64,000 nt of DNA, from NCBI RefSeq assembly GCF_009646335.1, contig NZ_WJBU01000011.1, positions 142,810-206,809 on the forward strand, read 5' to 3'. The DNA comes from Caenimonas koreensis DSM 17982 (GTDB lineage: Bacteria; Pseudomonadota; Gammaproteobacteria; Burkholderiales; Burkholderiaceae_C). A model generated the notes under the pieces. That model was not told the origin of the DNA, searched no databases, and saw only the letters and a list, made by a program, of their open reading frames with translations. Made by a program: the position numbers and the translations under genes. Positions 18,052 through 25,750 of the stretch are shown here, piece after piece (position 1 is the first letter of the stretch; every line of letters begins with the position of its first letter).

Positions 18052-18530
18052 ACACACGCCTGGCCCAAGCGCTCGCCTACCCGCTCCAATGGTGGCAATA
18101 CCTCTGCGCGGCGCTCGATAGCCTGCAACCGCTCGCGGCACTCGCTGCACGCGCTTATGTCGGCCATGCCTTCTTCCTGTCGGGCCTGACGAAGATCCGC
18201 GACTGGGACACCACACTCGCCCTCTTCGCCGACGAATACAAGGTGCCGCTGCTGCCCCCTGCACTTGCCGCGCCGCTTGGCACTGCCGGCGAGCTGGTGT
18301 TGCCGGTGCTGCTGGTGCTTGGCCTGGGCGGGCGCTTTGCAGCGCTCGGGTTGTCGGTCGTGAATATCGTGGCGGTGCTGTCGCTGCAGGAAGTGCTTCC
18401 TGTGGCACTGCAGCAGCACACGCTGTGGGGCAGCCTGCTGGCAGGCATCGCCATCTTCGGCCCGGGCGCGTGGTCGCTCGAACGCATCGTGTGGCCGCGC
18501 ATCAAAAACTTTTTGCAGCCTGTTGTGTAA
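18048..18530 (+). CDS. DoxX-family membrane protein of the bufferin operon
   Basis: 160-residue inner-membrane protein with four hydrophobic helices (LAALAARAYVGHAFFLSGLTKI, given here in two parts around VGHAFF; LVLPVLLVLGLGGRFAAL; VVNIVAVLSLQEV; GSLLAGIAIFGPGAWSLE). The DoxX fold is often found with thiol or quinone redox systems. It is the last gene of the ATGA-coupled bufABC-doxX operon and commonly closes such operons; its function there is not established. Confidence 0.88.
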   Translation: MNTRLAQALAYPLQWWQYLCAALDSLQPLAALAARAYVGHAFFLSGLTKIRDWDTTLALFADEYKVPLLPPALAAPLGTAGELVLPVLLVLGLGGRFAALGLSVVNIVAVLSLQEVLPVALQQHTLWGSLLAGIAIFGPGAWSLERIVWPRIKNFLQPVV

Positions 18531-18551
18531 GAGACGCGAGCCCACTGCGAC
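18526..18551 (+). promoter_or_regulatory. ECF-type promoter motif upstream of the EF-hand gene
   Basis: TGTAAGA (18526-18532), 15-nt spacer, CGAC (18548-18551). The -35 overlaps the doxX stop codon. The predicted leader is about 65-70 nt. Confidence 0.55.
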
Positions 18552-18624
18552 TCATGCGCACCATGAACATCACTTGAGTTGCAGCGGTGTTCGGGCCCTT
18601 AACTTTCTTAACGGAGATTGATCG

Positions 18625-18912
18625 ATGAACCTCAAGACCCTTGCCTCTTCCCTCGCTATTGCCGCTGCCTTCTCGGTGTCGGCCCCCGCCTTCGCTGCCA
18701 GCCACACCAATGCCGAATACTTCCCCTTCGCCGAAATCATGGCGATGAAGATGATCGACAAGAACAAGGACGGCATGGTGTCCAAGAAGGAATTCATGGA
18801 CATGATGACGATGGCCTGGGAGATGAACGCCAAGAAGATGAAGGCGACGGGCGACATGATGACCGACGCGCAGTTCAAGGAATTCCTGATGTACCTGAAG
18901 GCCGGCGGCTGA
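18625..18912 (+). CDS. Exported methionine-rich EF-hand protein
   Basis: 95-residue secreted protein: signal peptide to residue 25 (APAFA|ASHTN), then a single canonical EF-hand loop from D45 to E56 (DKNKDGMVSKKE). The mature 70 residues contain 13 methionines in clusters such as MAMKM, MDMMTM and GDMM and no cysteine. Methionine clusters often bind Cu(I) in periplasmic copper proteins, so it may bind copper as well as, or instead of, calcium. AACGGAG lies upstream of the ATG. It has its own copy of the local ECF promoter motif and is followed by a triple terminator. Confidence 0.85.
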   Translation: MNLKTLASSLAIAAAFSVSAPAFAASHTNAEYFPFAEIMAMKMIDKNKDGMVSKKEFMDMMTMAWEMNAKKMKATGDMMTDAQFKEFLMYLKAGG

Positions 18913-18944
18913 TCCACACACGCTTGCATTGCATACTCTCCAAG

Positions 18945-18968
18945 GGGGCCTTCTGGCCCCTTTTTTTT
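18945..18968 (+). terminator. Intrinsic terminator 1 of 3
   Basis: GGGGCC-TTCT-GGCCCC hairpin followed by eight T residues, 32 nt after the EF-hand stop codon. Confidence 0.85.
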
Positions 18969-18976
18969 CAGCAGCA

Positions 18977-18997
18977 GGCCCTCGGGCCCCTTTTTTT
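18977..18997 (+). terminator. Intrinsic terminator 2 of 3
   Basis: GGCC-CTCG-GGCC hairpin plus flanking CC and seven T residues; a degenerate tandem copy of the first terminator. Confidence 0.65.
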
Positions 18998-19004
18998 CTG
19001 CAGC

Positions 19005-19026
19005 GGGCTCTCGGCCCCTTTTTTTT
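19005..19026 (+). terminator. Intrinsic terminator 3 of 3
   Basis: GGGC-TCTCG-GCCC hairpin followed by eight T residues; third tandem unit, 50 nt before the next start codon. Confidence 0.65.
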
Positions 19027-19077
19027 GTCGGCCACCGCCGACAGCACCTGGCGTGCAATGCGCCTAGGATGGGCCGG

Positions 19078-19707
19078 ATGAATCAGCCCCACGCACGCCG
19101 CCACTTCTCGATGCTCCGGGAATTCCACCTCGCCGACTTCTTCACGCTCGGCAATGCCGCGTGCGGCGTGGGCGCCGTGCTGTTCGCGATGATGTACATG
19201 GCCAGTGGCAGCATTGACCACTTCTACGCGGCGGCGGCACTCGCGCCCGCAGCCTTCATCTTCGATGTGCTCGACGGCAAGATCGCGCGGGCGCGGCACC
19301 AGCACTCTGCGCTCGGCCGTGAACTCGATTCGCTGTCGGACGTGATTTCGTTCGGTGTGGCACCAGCCGCTCTTGGCTTTGCCGCCGGCATGCGCGGCGG
19401 CTGGGACGTGGCGGCGCTGATCTACTTCGTGTGCTGCGGCGTGAGCCGTCTGGCGCGCTTCAACGTCACAGCCGAATCGCTCTCGGGCGGTGGCGACAAG
19501 GTGAAGTATTTCGAAGGCACGCCCATTCCCACGAGTGTGGTGCTCACGGGCCTGCTCGCCGTGTGCGCGTGGCAGGGCCGCGTCGGCGATGCGCTATGGG
19601 GTGGTGTTTACGCGATTGGCCCGTGGAGCCTTCATCTCGCTGCCCTGCTCTTCGTGGTGTCCGGCAGCCTGATGATCAGCAAGACGCTGCACATTCCCAA
19701 GCTGTAG
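19078..19707 (+). CDS. pssA: CDP-diacylglycerol-serine O-phosphatidyltransferase
   Basis: 209-residue inner-membrane enzyme that makes phosphatidylserine, precursor of phosphatidylethanolamine. The CDP-alcohol phosphotransferase signature D-G-x2-A-R-x8-G-x3-D-x3-D is complete: DGKIARARHQHSALG then RELDSLSD. About six helices follow the family pattern and the HIPKL tail is usual for PssA. The second ATG (MNQPH) is chosen because AGGA lies at the right distance; an ATG three codons earlier is possible. The triple terminator insulates it from the upstream stress genes. Confidence 0.92.
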   Translation: MNQPHARRHFSMLREFHLADFFTLGNAACGVGAVLFAMMYMASGSIDHFYAAAALAPAAFIFDVLDGKIARARHQHSALGRELDSLSDVISFGVAPAALGFAAGMRGGWDVAALIYFVCCGVSRLARFNVTAESLSGGGDKVKYFEGTPIPTSVVLTGLLAVCAWQGRVGDALWGGVYAIGPWSLHLAALLFVVSGSLMISKTLHIPKL

Positions 19708-19745
19708 GCGCTGTTGGCCAGCGCCGCGTGGTTGGCGCCGCCGGG

Positions 19746-20354
19746 TTAGCGCCCCTGCGTGGGCGGCGTGCCGTTGTCGGGCACTGACGCATTCACCGCT
19801 GCATACAACGCAGCCAGGTCCGACTCCAGATCCACTGCATCTTCGTCGTGCGGGATGGTGTCGCCGGCTTCGGGCATCGTGTCGTCCATCTCGGCTTGTG
19901 CAGCCAGCGATGGCGCCGGCGCCTCCACCTGGATGGGCCGGGCATTGGGCGACGACTTGCCGTCGAACTGCCATGCCAGGCTGAAGATCCACTGGCGGGC
20001 CGTCTTGTCCATCTTCTCGACTTCCTGCCAGAAGCCTTCCTGGAACTGGTGGACGTAGCTCATGAGCTGGTCGTCGCCCTTGTGCACGATGAACTGCACA
20101 TGCACACCGGCCTTGCGTGCGCGCGACTCGACCGACAACACGCGTGCCGTGATCCAGTCTTTGGGGATGGCGTGCTTGCGCATCGTCTCGCGCAGGATCA
20201 TGTGGACCAGCTCGCGGCGCGCAACGGCACGCATGTGCGGCGTTTCACGCTCGTTGGCGGTGCTGTCGGAATCCGTCGTCGAAGGCGGCGGCAATTTTGA
20301 CTCGCTGCTGCCGCTGCCCGAGCCTGCGCCAAAAATCTTCTTGATCAAACTCAT
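19746..20354 (-). CDS. Conserved hypothetical protein paired with an FHA protein
   Basis: 202-residue soluble protein of unknown function. It starts MSLIKKIFGAGSGSGSSESK, then has a charged, partly helical core (RRELVHMILRETMRKHAIPKDWITARVL in pieces; GVHVQFIVHKGDDQLMSYVHQFQ) and an acidic tail (DDTMPEAGDTIPHDEDAVDLES). Several Thr and Ser residues near acidic groups could be phosphorylated and read by the FHA protein encoded 27 nt upstream in the same operon. That link is inferred from neighbourhood alone. Confidence 0.72.
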   Translation of the reverse strand: MSLIKKIFGAGSGSGSSESKLPPPSTTDSDSTANERETPHMRAVARRELVHMILRETMRKHAIPKDWITARVLSVESRARKAGVHVQFIVHKGDDQLMSYVHQFQEGFWQEVEKMDKTARQWIFSLAWQFDGKSSPNARPIQVEAPAPSLAAQAEMDDTMPEAGDTIPHDEDAVDLESDLAALYAAVNASVPDNGTPPTQGR

Positions 20355-20381
20355 GGTGGTGTGGTCCGCCTGTTCGGGCAA

Positions 20382-20990
20382 TTATTCCATGCGAAACAAC
20401 ATCCGGTTGCCCGCGAGTTCGAGCACGTCGTGGTTGGACAGCATCACCGGGTCCTCGCCGATCGTGTCGCCATTGAGCGTCGGCCTGCTGGTGCCGTCCA
20501 GCCAGGCCACGTAGTAGCCATCGCGCCGGTGCGAAACCGCCACCACCGACACGCCGGGCTTGCCGAACGTTGTCACGGCCTTGACCACCGGCATCTCCAG
20601 GCCCGCCGACGATCCGCTCAGCACCTGGAACACGGCATGCGTAGGCTTGGCGGATTCGAGCTGGAAGGCCATCGTCTCGCCAAAGCCGCTGGGCTTTTCG
20701 GTCGCCTCCAGGAACTGGATGCGGAAGTTGCCGATGGCGATCACCTCGCCATCACGCAGCTTCTGCCTGCGCACCATCTGGCCATTGATGTAGGTGCCGT
20801 TGGTGCTGCGCAGGTCTTCGATGTACACATCGGCCAGCCCCTTGAGCTCGAACACGCAGTGACGGCTGCTGACCACCATGTTGTCGAACACGATGTCGTT
20901 GTCGGGGCTGCGGCCGAGTGTCGTGCGGTCCTTTTGCAGGTACACGTGCTTGATCTCGACACCTTCGACGGACGCGATGAGCTGCGGCAT
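20382..20990 (-). CDS. FHA-domain protein
   Basis: 202-residue cytoplasmic protein. The N-terminal FHA domain has the phosphothreonine-binding signature: TTLGRSPDNDIVF (Gly-Arg), VVSSRHCVF (Ser-x-x-His) and DLRSTNGTYINGQ (Asn-Gly). A second, degenerate FHA-like half follows (TTFGKPGVSVVAVSHRRDGYYV, then TLNGDTIGEDPVMLSNHDVLELAG), lacking the Ser-Arg-His triad. It probably docks phosphorylated partners. No Ser/Thr kinase or phosphatase gene is nearby. The ATG at MPQLIASVEG is chosen; the longer upstream frame is unlike the family. Confidence 0.85.
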   Translation of the reverse strand: MPQLIASVEGVEIKHVYLQKDRTTLGRSPDNDIVFDNMVVSSRHCVFELKGLADVYIEDLRSTNGTYINGQMVRRQKLRDGEVIAIGNFRIQFLEATEKPSGFGETMAFQLESAKPTHAVFQVLSGSSAGLEMPVVKAVTTFGKPGVSVVAVSHRRDGYYVAWLDGTSRPTLNGDTIGEDPVMLSNHDVLELAGNRMLFRME

Positions 20991-21048
20991 GGCAAGCCTC
21001 CGGCTGCTGATGGGGCATGGTAGTTCGCGCCACGCAGGCGGGCAAGCG

Positions 21049-21074
21049 TGTAAGACCCCGGCCGCAGCAACGAC
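21049..21074 (+). promoter_or_regulatory. ECF-type promoter motif upstream of msrA
   Basis: TGTAAGA (21049-21055), 15-nt spacer, CGAC (21071-21074), identical in consensus and spacing to the sites at the tlpA and EF-hand genes 3-6 kb away. Predicted leader about 38 nt, containing the CAGGAG ribosome-binding site. Confidence 0.6.
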
Positions 21075-21117
21075 AGACAGCCAGGTCCACAATCACCTCT
21101 CACACCAGGAGCCACGC

Positions 21118-21825
21118 ATGAACATCCTCTCGACCACCAAGTTCCTGGGCTTTGCCGGCGCGGTGGCCGTTGCAGCCGGCCTGATGGTGGCTAACAGCAC
21201 CGCTGCCGAAAAGGCTGTGCGCCTGCCGCCGCCCGCGCAAGACAGCCCAGCAGGGGTGGCAGCCACTGAAACGGCCGTGTTCGCAGGCGGCTGCTTCTGG
21301 GGCGTGCAAGCCGTGTTCCAGCACACCAACGGCGTGCTGAATGCGGTGTCCGGCTATGCGGGCGGCACCAGGGACACGGCCAAGTACCAGATGGTCGGCA
21401 GCGGTCGCACGGGCCATGCCGAATCAGTGCAGGTGACTTTCGACCCGAAGAAGATCAGCTACGGCAAGCTGCTGCAGATCTACTTCTCGGTGGCGCACGA
21501 TCCGACGCAGCTCAACAGGCAGGGGCCTGATTCGGGCACACAGTACCGCTCGGCGATCTTCTATAACGGCGACACGCAAAAACAGGTCGCGCAAAAATAC
21601 ATCGCGCAGCTGGATGCGGCCAAGGTGTACCCGGCCCGCATCGTCACGCAGGTCGCGCCGCTGGATGCGTTCTACCCGGCGGAGGCCTATCACCAGGACT
21701 ACGCCACGCTCAACCCGAATGCGGGCTACATCGTGACGTTCGATGCACCCAAGCTCGTCAATCTCAAGGCGCTGATGCCAGAGATTTACCGCGACAAGCC
21801 GGTGCTCGTCTCAGGCAGGTCCTGA
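21118..21825 (+). CDS. msrA: Exported peptide methionine sulfoxide reductase A
   Basis: 235-residue enzyme that reduces methionine-S-sulfoxide in proteins. The signature GGCFWG has the catalytic C59; the substrate pocket (YAGGTRDTAKYQMVGSGRTGHAE) and YHQDY are present. A hydrophobic N-terminus (FAGAVAVAAGLMVANSTAA) marks it as periplasmic, unlike the cytosolic MsrA form. CAGGAG is 7 nt before the ATG. The shared ECF promoter motif ties it to the bufferin locus, where the EF-hand product is methionine-rich. Its last 40 bp overlap the convergent MFS gene. Confidence 0.93.
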   Translation: MNILSTTKFLGFAGAVAVAAGLMVANSTAAEKAVRLPPPAQDSPAGVAATETAVFAGGCFWGVQAVFQHTNGVLNAVSGYAGGTRDTAKYQMVGSGRTGHAESVQVTFDPKKISYGKLLQIYFSVAHDPTQLNRQGPDSGTQYRSAIFYNGDTQKQVAQKYIAQLDAAKVYPARIVTQVAPLDAFYPAEAYHQDYATLNPNAGYIVTFDAPKLVNLKALMPEIYRDKPVLVSGRS

Positions 21826-23060
21826 AGCAGCGGGCGCAGCATCAGCAGGCCCAGCACCGGGCCGATGGCGAGCCACGGCAAGACGTCCGCCAGCGCCCAG
21901 ATGCCCGAGGCCCACACAAACAGTTCGATGCTCACGATCGAAATCGCAAAGCCGATGCAGTTCGTGAACGTGAGCACGCTGCCCACGACGGCGGGCGGCG
22001 CGTTCTGCGCGGCGAGTGTTGAGAACTGCGGCGAGTCGCCCGCGACCGTCGCGCCCCAGACCAGCAGCCAGGCGATGAACACACCCGTGGGTGCACCGAG
22101 CATCCACGGCGCGGCAACGCAGCACGCTGCGCTGGTCGCCAGCTGGACATAGGCCACGACGGCGCTGCCCAGCCGCCTGGCAAGCAAGCCACCGCCAACG
22201 CATCCCACAAATCCCGCGGCGATCGCAAAGAAGGCCGCTGCGCTCACTTCGCTGCCGACGAAGCGCGTCGCACACACCAGCGGTGCCAGCACGATGAACG
22301 AGTACAGCTCCCACATGTGGCCGAAGTAGCCGAACACGGAAGCGCGCAACTTGCGGTCGTGCCACACGAGGCCCAAGGCGCGCGGCGTGATGCGCGATGC
22401 GCGGGTTGTCGAGTGCGCTGCTGCATCGGGGTGGGCGGGCACCAGCCACGCCGTTGCCACCCCGCCCGCCGCCGCCAGCAGCGAAACACCGACCACCACC
22501 CACTCCCAGGGCGCATGCAGGCCAGTGGCACCGCCCACGCTGGCGGCACCTGCCAGCGCGCGCAGGCCATGCGGCAGCGCCGTGCCGAGCACCAGCGCGC
22601 CAATCAGCACGCCCATCACTGCACCGAGCCGTTCGCGATACCAGCTCGCCGCAATCTTCATTCCCACGGGGTAAATGCCCGCGAGCAGGAAGCCGACGCA
22701 GAACCGCGTCACCAACAAGAAGCCCATGTCGCCATTCGCGAGCAGCGTCAATGCATTCATGCACGCGCCCAGCAGCGAACACACCAGGAACACGCGCGGT
22801 GGCGCGAAGCGGTCGGCAATCATGGCCAGCGCAAACACGAGCGTGCCCACCACGAAGCCGAGCTGGATGGCCGAGGTGAGCGTGCCGAGCGACGACGCAG
22901 GCCAGCCCCATTGCTGCTGCAAGTCAGGCATGACGGCGTTGACAGCAAACCACAGCGAGGTGCCCGCGAATTGCGCCAGAACGATCACGGGCAGGATGCG
23001 GCTGGGAACGGGAATGGGAATGGGAACGGGAACGGGGGCAGGAGCAGCTATGCTGGACAT
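21786..23060 (-). CDS. MFS transporter, CynX/NimT-like
   Basis: 424-residue inner-membrane carrier with twelve helices. Helix 1 ([21 protein letters not shown]), loop motif [16 protein letters not shown] and [21 protein letters not shown] are readable. The N-terminus before helix 1 is an odd Pro-Val/Ile run ([13 protein letters not shown]) encoded by a hexanucleotide repeat. The ATG at MSSIAAP is chosen; upstream in-frame sequence is non-coding in character. Substrate unknown. It is divergent from an LLM oxidoreductase with a 55-bp gap and overlaps msrA tail-to-tail. Confidence 0.85.
   Translation of the reverse strand: MSSIAAPAPVPVPIPIPVPSRILPVIVLAQFAGTSLWFAVNAVMPDLQQQWGWPASSLGTLTSAIQLGFVVGTLVFALAMIADRFAPPRVFLVCSLLGACMNALTLLANGDMGFLLVTRFCVGFLLAGIYPVGMKIAASWYRERLGAVMGVLIGALVLGTALPHGLRALAGAASVGGATGLHAPWEWVVVGVSLLAAAGGVATAWLVPAHPDAAAHSTTRASRITPRALGLVWHDRKLRASVFGYFGHMWELYSFIVLAPLVCATRFVGSEVSAAAFFAIAAGFVGCVGGGLLARRLGSAVVAYVQLATSAACCVAAPWMLGAPTGVFIAWLLVWGATVAGDSPQFSTLAAQNAPPAVVGSVLTFTNCIGFAISIVSIELFVWASGIWALADVLPWLAIGPVLGLLMLRPLLQDLPETSTGLSR
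23004..23039. repeat. Hexanucleotide tandem repeat (GGGAAY)5-6
   Basis: Units GGGAAC, GGGAAT, GGGAAT, GGGAAC, GGGAAC and GGGGGC in tandem, coding on the minus strand for alternating Pro-Val and Pro-Ile in the MFS N-terminus. Unit loss or gain would keep the frame. Confidence 0.75.
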
Positions 23061-23115
23061 CGCTGGCAGCATACACACACCTTGTGCATGCGCTGCGCGC
23101 CCCCACCTGCACACG

Positions 23116-24102
23116 ATGATTCCGTTCTCCGTACTCGACCTCTCCCCCATCACCCAAGGCTCAGACGCGGCGCAGTCGTTTCGCCGCTCGCTCGACCTGG
23201 CGCAGCACGCCGAGCGCTGGGGCTTCAACCGCTACTGGCTCGCCGAGCATCACGGCATGCCTGGCATTGCGAGTGCGGCCACCTCCGTGCTCATCGGCCA
23301 TATCGCGGGGGGCACCAAGTCCATTCGCGTCGGGGCGGGCGGCATCATGCTGCCCAATCATTCGCCGCTTGTCATTGCCGAGCAGTTCGGCACGCTCGAG
23401 GCGCTCTATCCGGGCCGCATCGACCTGGGGCTGGGCCGCGCACCCGGCTCCGACCAGGCGACGGCGCGTGCCATGCGCCGCAATCTCGCCACCGATGCCG
23501 ACGAGTTTCCGCAAGACGTGGTCGAGTTGATCGACCTGATGTCCGACGAGCCGCGGCAGCATGTGCGCGCAGTGCCTGGCCGTGGGGCGAAGGTGCCGGT
23601 GTGGATTCTGGGCTCGAGCCTGTTCGGCGCGCAGCTCGCGGCCATGCTCGGCCTGCCGTATGCATTCGCGTCGCACTTTGCACCGCAGCAGCTCATGCAG
23701 GCGCTGGAGGTCTATCGCGCCACGTTCCGTCCGTCGGAGTTTCTCGCCAGGCCGTATGTGATGCTGGGCTTCAACGTCTTTGCGGCGGACTCTGATGAAG
23801 AGGCGCAGATCCGCGCAACCTCGAGCCAGCAGGCTTTCGTGAATTTGCGCAGTGGCCGTCCGGCACCGCTGCCGCCACCGCTTGCGGGTTACCGCGAGAG
23901 CGTGGGGCCCGCTGAACGCGCCTTGCTCGACAGCGTGTTGTCGTGCGCGGCCATTGGTTCGCCCGCGACAGTCAAGGACGGCCTGCGCGCTTTCATTGAG
24001 CGCACGCAAGCCGACGAGTTGATGATCACCTCGAACATCTTCGATCACGATGCGCGGCTGCGGTCGTACGAGATTGCTGCCGAGGTTCGCACCGCGCTTT
24101 GA
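23116..24102 (+). CDS. LLM-class flavin-dependent oxidoreductase (luciferase-like, YhbW type)
   Basis: 328-residue luciferase-like monooxygenase that would use FMNH2 and oxygen. Family markers are [32 protein letters not shown] (split by YWLAEHH), [20 protein letters not shown] and [14 protein letters not shown]. The C-terminal substrate-release segment [12 protein letters not shown] is also typical. The ATG at MIPFSVLDL is chosen; an open frame continues far upstream inside the divergent MFS gene and is spurious. Substrate unknown. Confidence 0.9.
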   Translation: MIPFSVLDLSPITQGSDAAQSFRRSLDLAQHAERWGFNRYWLAEHHGMPGIASAATSVLIGHIAGGTKSIRVGAGGIMLPNHSPLVIAEQFGTLEALYPGRIDLGLGRAPGSDQATARAMRRNLATDADEFPQDVVELIDLMSDEPRQHVRAVPGRGAKVPVWILGSSLFGAQLAAMLGLPYAFASHFAPQQLMQALEVYRATFRPSEFLARPYVMLGFNVFAADSDEEAQIRATSSQQAFVNLRSGRPAPLPPPLAGYRESVGPAERALLDSVLSCAAIGSPATVKDGLRAFIERTQADELMITSNIFDHDARLRSYEIAAEVRTAL

Positions 24103-24228
24103 GCAACGCGGCTGCCAGTTCACGGCAGCTCACAGCAGCACACGGCAGGCCGGCTCTGCCGCGATACCCCCACAAGCCTGTCAGGCCATGTTCAAAGCTA
24201 TCCTGCCGCAAAAACCACAGGAGACAGC

Positions 24229-25125
24229 ATGCCACCCCGCCTCACAGCGCAGGACTTCGACCAGGAGGTCCTTGCCCTTTTCGACGCGTATGTCCACGGC
24301 CATCTCGACCGCCGCGGCTTTCTCGACAAGGCCCAGAAGTTTGCCAAGGCGGGGGTGACAGCGGCCGGGCTGCTCGCAGCACTGCGCCCCGACTTCGCCG
24401 CAGGCCAGCAAGTGCCCAAAGACGATGCGCGCATCAAGACGGAATACCTCACCTTCCCCTCACCCGACGGCAACGGAGACGGCCGGGGCTATCTCGCCCG
24501 GCCCGCCAGCGCAACGGCAGCCACCAGGCTGCCCACCGTGCTGGTCATCCACGAGAACCGCGGCCTGAACCCGCACATTGAAGACATCACGCGCCGGCTC
24601 GCGCTCGACGGCTTCCTCGCATTTGCGCCGGATGCCCTGTTCATCGTCGGCGGCTATCCGGGCGACGAAGAAAAGGCCGTCGGCCTTTTTTCAAAGCTCG
24701 ACCGTCCGAACATCGAAGCCGATTTCGTGGCGGCTGCCCGCTGGATTCGCACACATGCCAACTCGAACGGAAAACTCGGTGCTGTCGGTTTCTGTTACGG
24801 CGGCGGCATCGTGCACATGCTGTCAACACGCCTGCCTGAACTGACCGCGGGCGTGCCCTTCTACGGCAACACGCCCGCAGTGGAACTCGCGCCGCGCGTG
24901 AAGGCACCGCTGCTGGTTCAGCTGGCCGCCAACGACGATCGCATCAATGCGTCCTGGCCCGCCTACGAAGCCGCCCTGAAGGCGGCGGGCGCGCGCTTCA
25001 CGATGCATCAGTACCCGGGCACGCAGCACGGCTTCAACAACGACACCACGCCGCGTTACGACGCTGCGGCTGCAAAGCTGGCGTGGGACCGCACGATTGC
25101 CTTCTTCCGGGCCCAGCTCGCGTAG
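24229..25125 (+). CDS. Dienelactone hydrolase family protein
   Basis: 298-residue alpha/beta hydrolase of the dienelactone hydrolase (carboxymethylenebutenolidase) family. The nucleophile elbow is GFCYGGG with a catalytic Cys, the Asp is in AANDDRINA and the His in GTQHGFNN. The ~75-residue helical N-terminal extension (HLDRRGFLDKAQKFAKAG) resembles that of YghX-type enzymes. ACAGGAGACAGC stands before the ATG. Natural substrate unknown; the gene is alone and ends near a hairpin terminator serving the opposite gene. Confidence 0.88.
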   Translation: MPPRLTAQDFDQEVLALFDAYVHGHLDRRGFLDKAQKFAKAGVTAAGLLAALRPDFAAGQQVPKDDARIKTEYLTFPSPDGNGDGRGYLARPASATAATRLPTVLVIHENRGLNPHIEDITRRLALDGFLAFAPDALFIVGGYPGDEEKAVGLFSKLDRPNIEADFVAAARWIRTHANSNGKLGAVGFCYGGGIVHMLSTRLPELTAGVPFYGNTPAVELAPRVKAPLLVQLAANDDRINASWPAYEAALKAAGARFTMHQYPGTQHGFNNDTTPRYDAAAAKLAWDRTIAFFRAQLA

Positions 25126-25135
25126 CATCGCGCGC

Positions 25136-25182
25136 AAAAAAAAAGAGACGACCGCTACTCCCGCAGGAGTCGCGATCGTCTC
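25136..25182 (-). terminator. Intrinsic terminator of the YXWGXW gene
   Basis: A 17-bp stem with two mismatches (arms 25145-25161 and 25166-25182, loop CGCA) is followed on the minus strand by nine T residues. It starts 17 nt after the stop of the minus-strand gene and lies 10 nt beyond the convergent hydrolase gene. Confidence 0.85.
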
Positions 25183-25199
25183 GGTCCGGTCAGGAACGA

Positions 25200-25583
25200 T
25201 CAGTTCTTGTTCGGATTGTTCGGGCGTGCGTCGTAGCGGTTCGGCACGCCGTCGCCGTCACGGTCGCGCATGCCGGGGCGTGCACCGCGTTCCCAGTGGC
25301 CAGCCACCATCACCCAGCGGCCATTGCGCTCAACCCAGTTGTCCGGCACCCAGTGCATGCCGCGGCGCTCACGCACGAAGCGGCCTTCCACCCAGCGGTA
25401 CTGGCCGTTGCGCCACACGTAGTGGCCCGGTGCCCACTCATGGCCCCGGCGCATTTCCGGCGGGGCTTCAGAGCGCGGGGGCGGCGGTGCTTCCGTGATG
25501 ACATAAGTGCGCGCGGTAGCGACGAACGGTACCGTTGCGAACGAGGCGCCGATGACGGTGGCGATCAAAATTTTCTTCAACAT
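25200..25583 (-). CDS. Exported YXWGXW-repeat protein
   Basis: 127-residue secreted protein. A signal peptide (MLKKILIATVIGASFATVPFVATA) is followed by repeated aromatic motifs of the YXWVxGxW type: EWAPGHYVWRNGQYRWVEGRF, HWVPDNWVERNGRWVMVAGHW (each slightly variable). The C-terminal part ends in an Asp/Asn-rich DRDGDGVPNRYD stretch that looks like a thrombospondin-3 or EF-like calcium site. Function unknown; such proteins are small envelope or periplasmic factors. GGAGG lies 8 nt before the ATG, and a strong terminator follows. Confidence 0.85.
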   Translation of the reverse strand: MLKKILIATVIGASFATVPFVATARTYVITEAPPPPRSEAPPEMRRGHEWAPGHYVWRNGQYRWVEGRFVRERRGMHWVPDNWVERNGRWVMVAGHWERGARPGMRDRDGDGVPNRYDARPNNPNKN

Positions 25584-25750
25584 GGTGTAAACCTCCGAAA
25601 TGGTGGTCGAGGTTCAAAAGGGGATGAAGTCTCTTTATGACCAACGTCCAGAGTGTTCGCACGTTGACCCCTGCCGCGTAGGACAAAGTCGCGTGTGCGC
25701 CCGGCAGCGCGCGCTGGTGGCAGGCAGCCATCGCCTACGCACGCTGCTGC

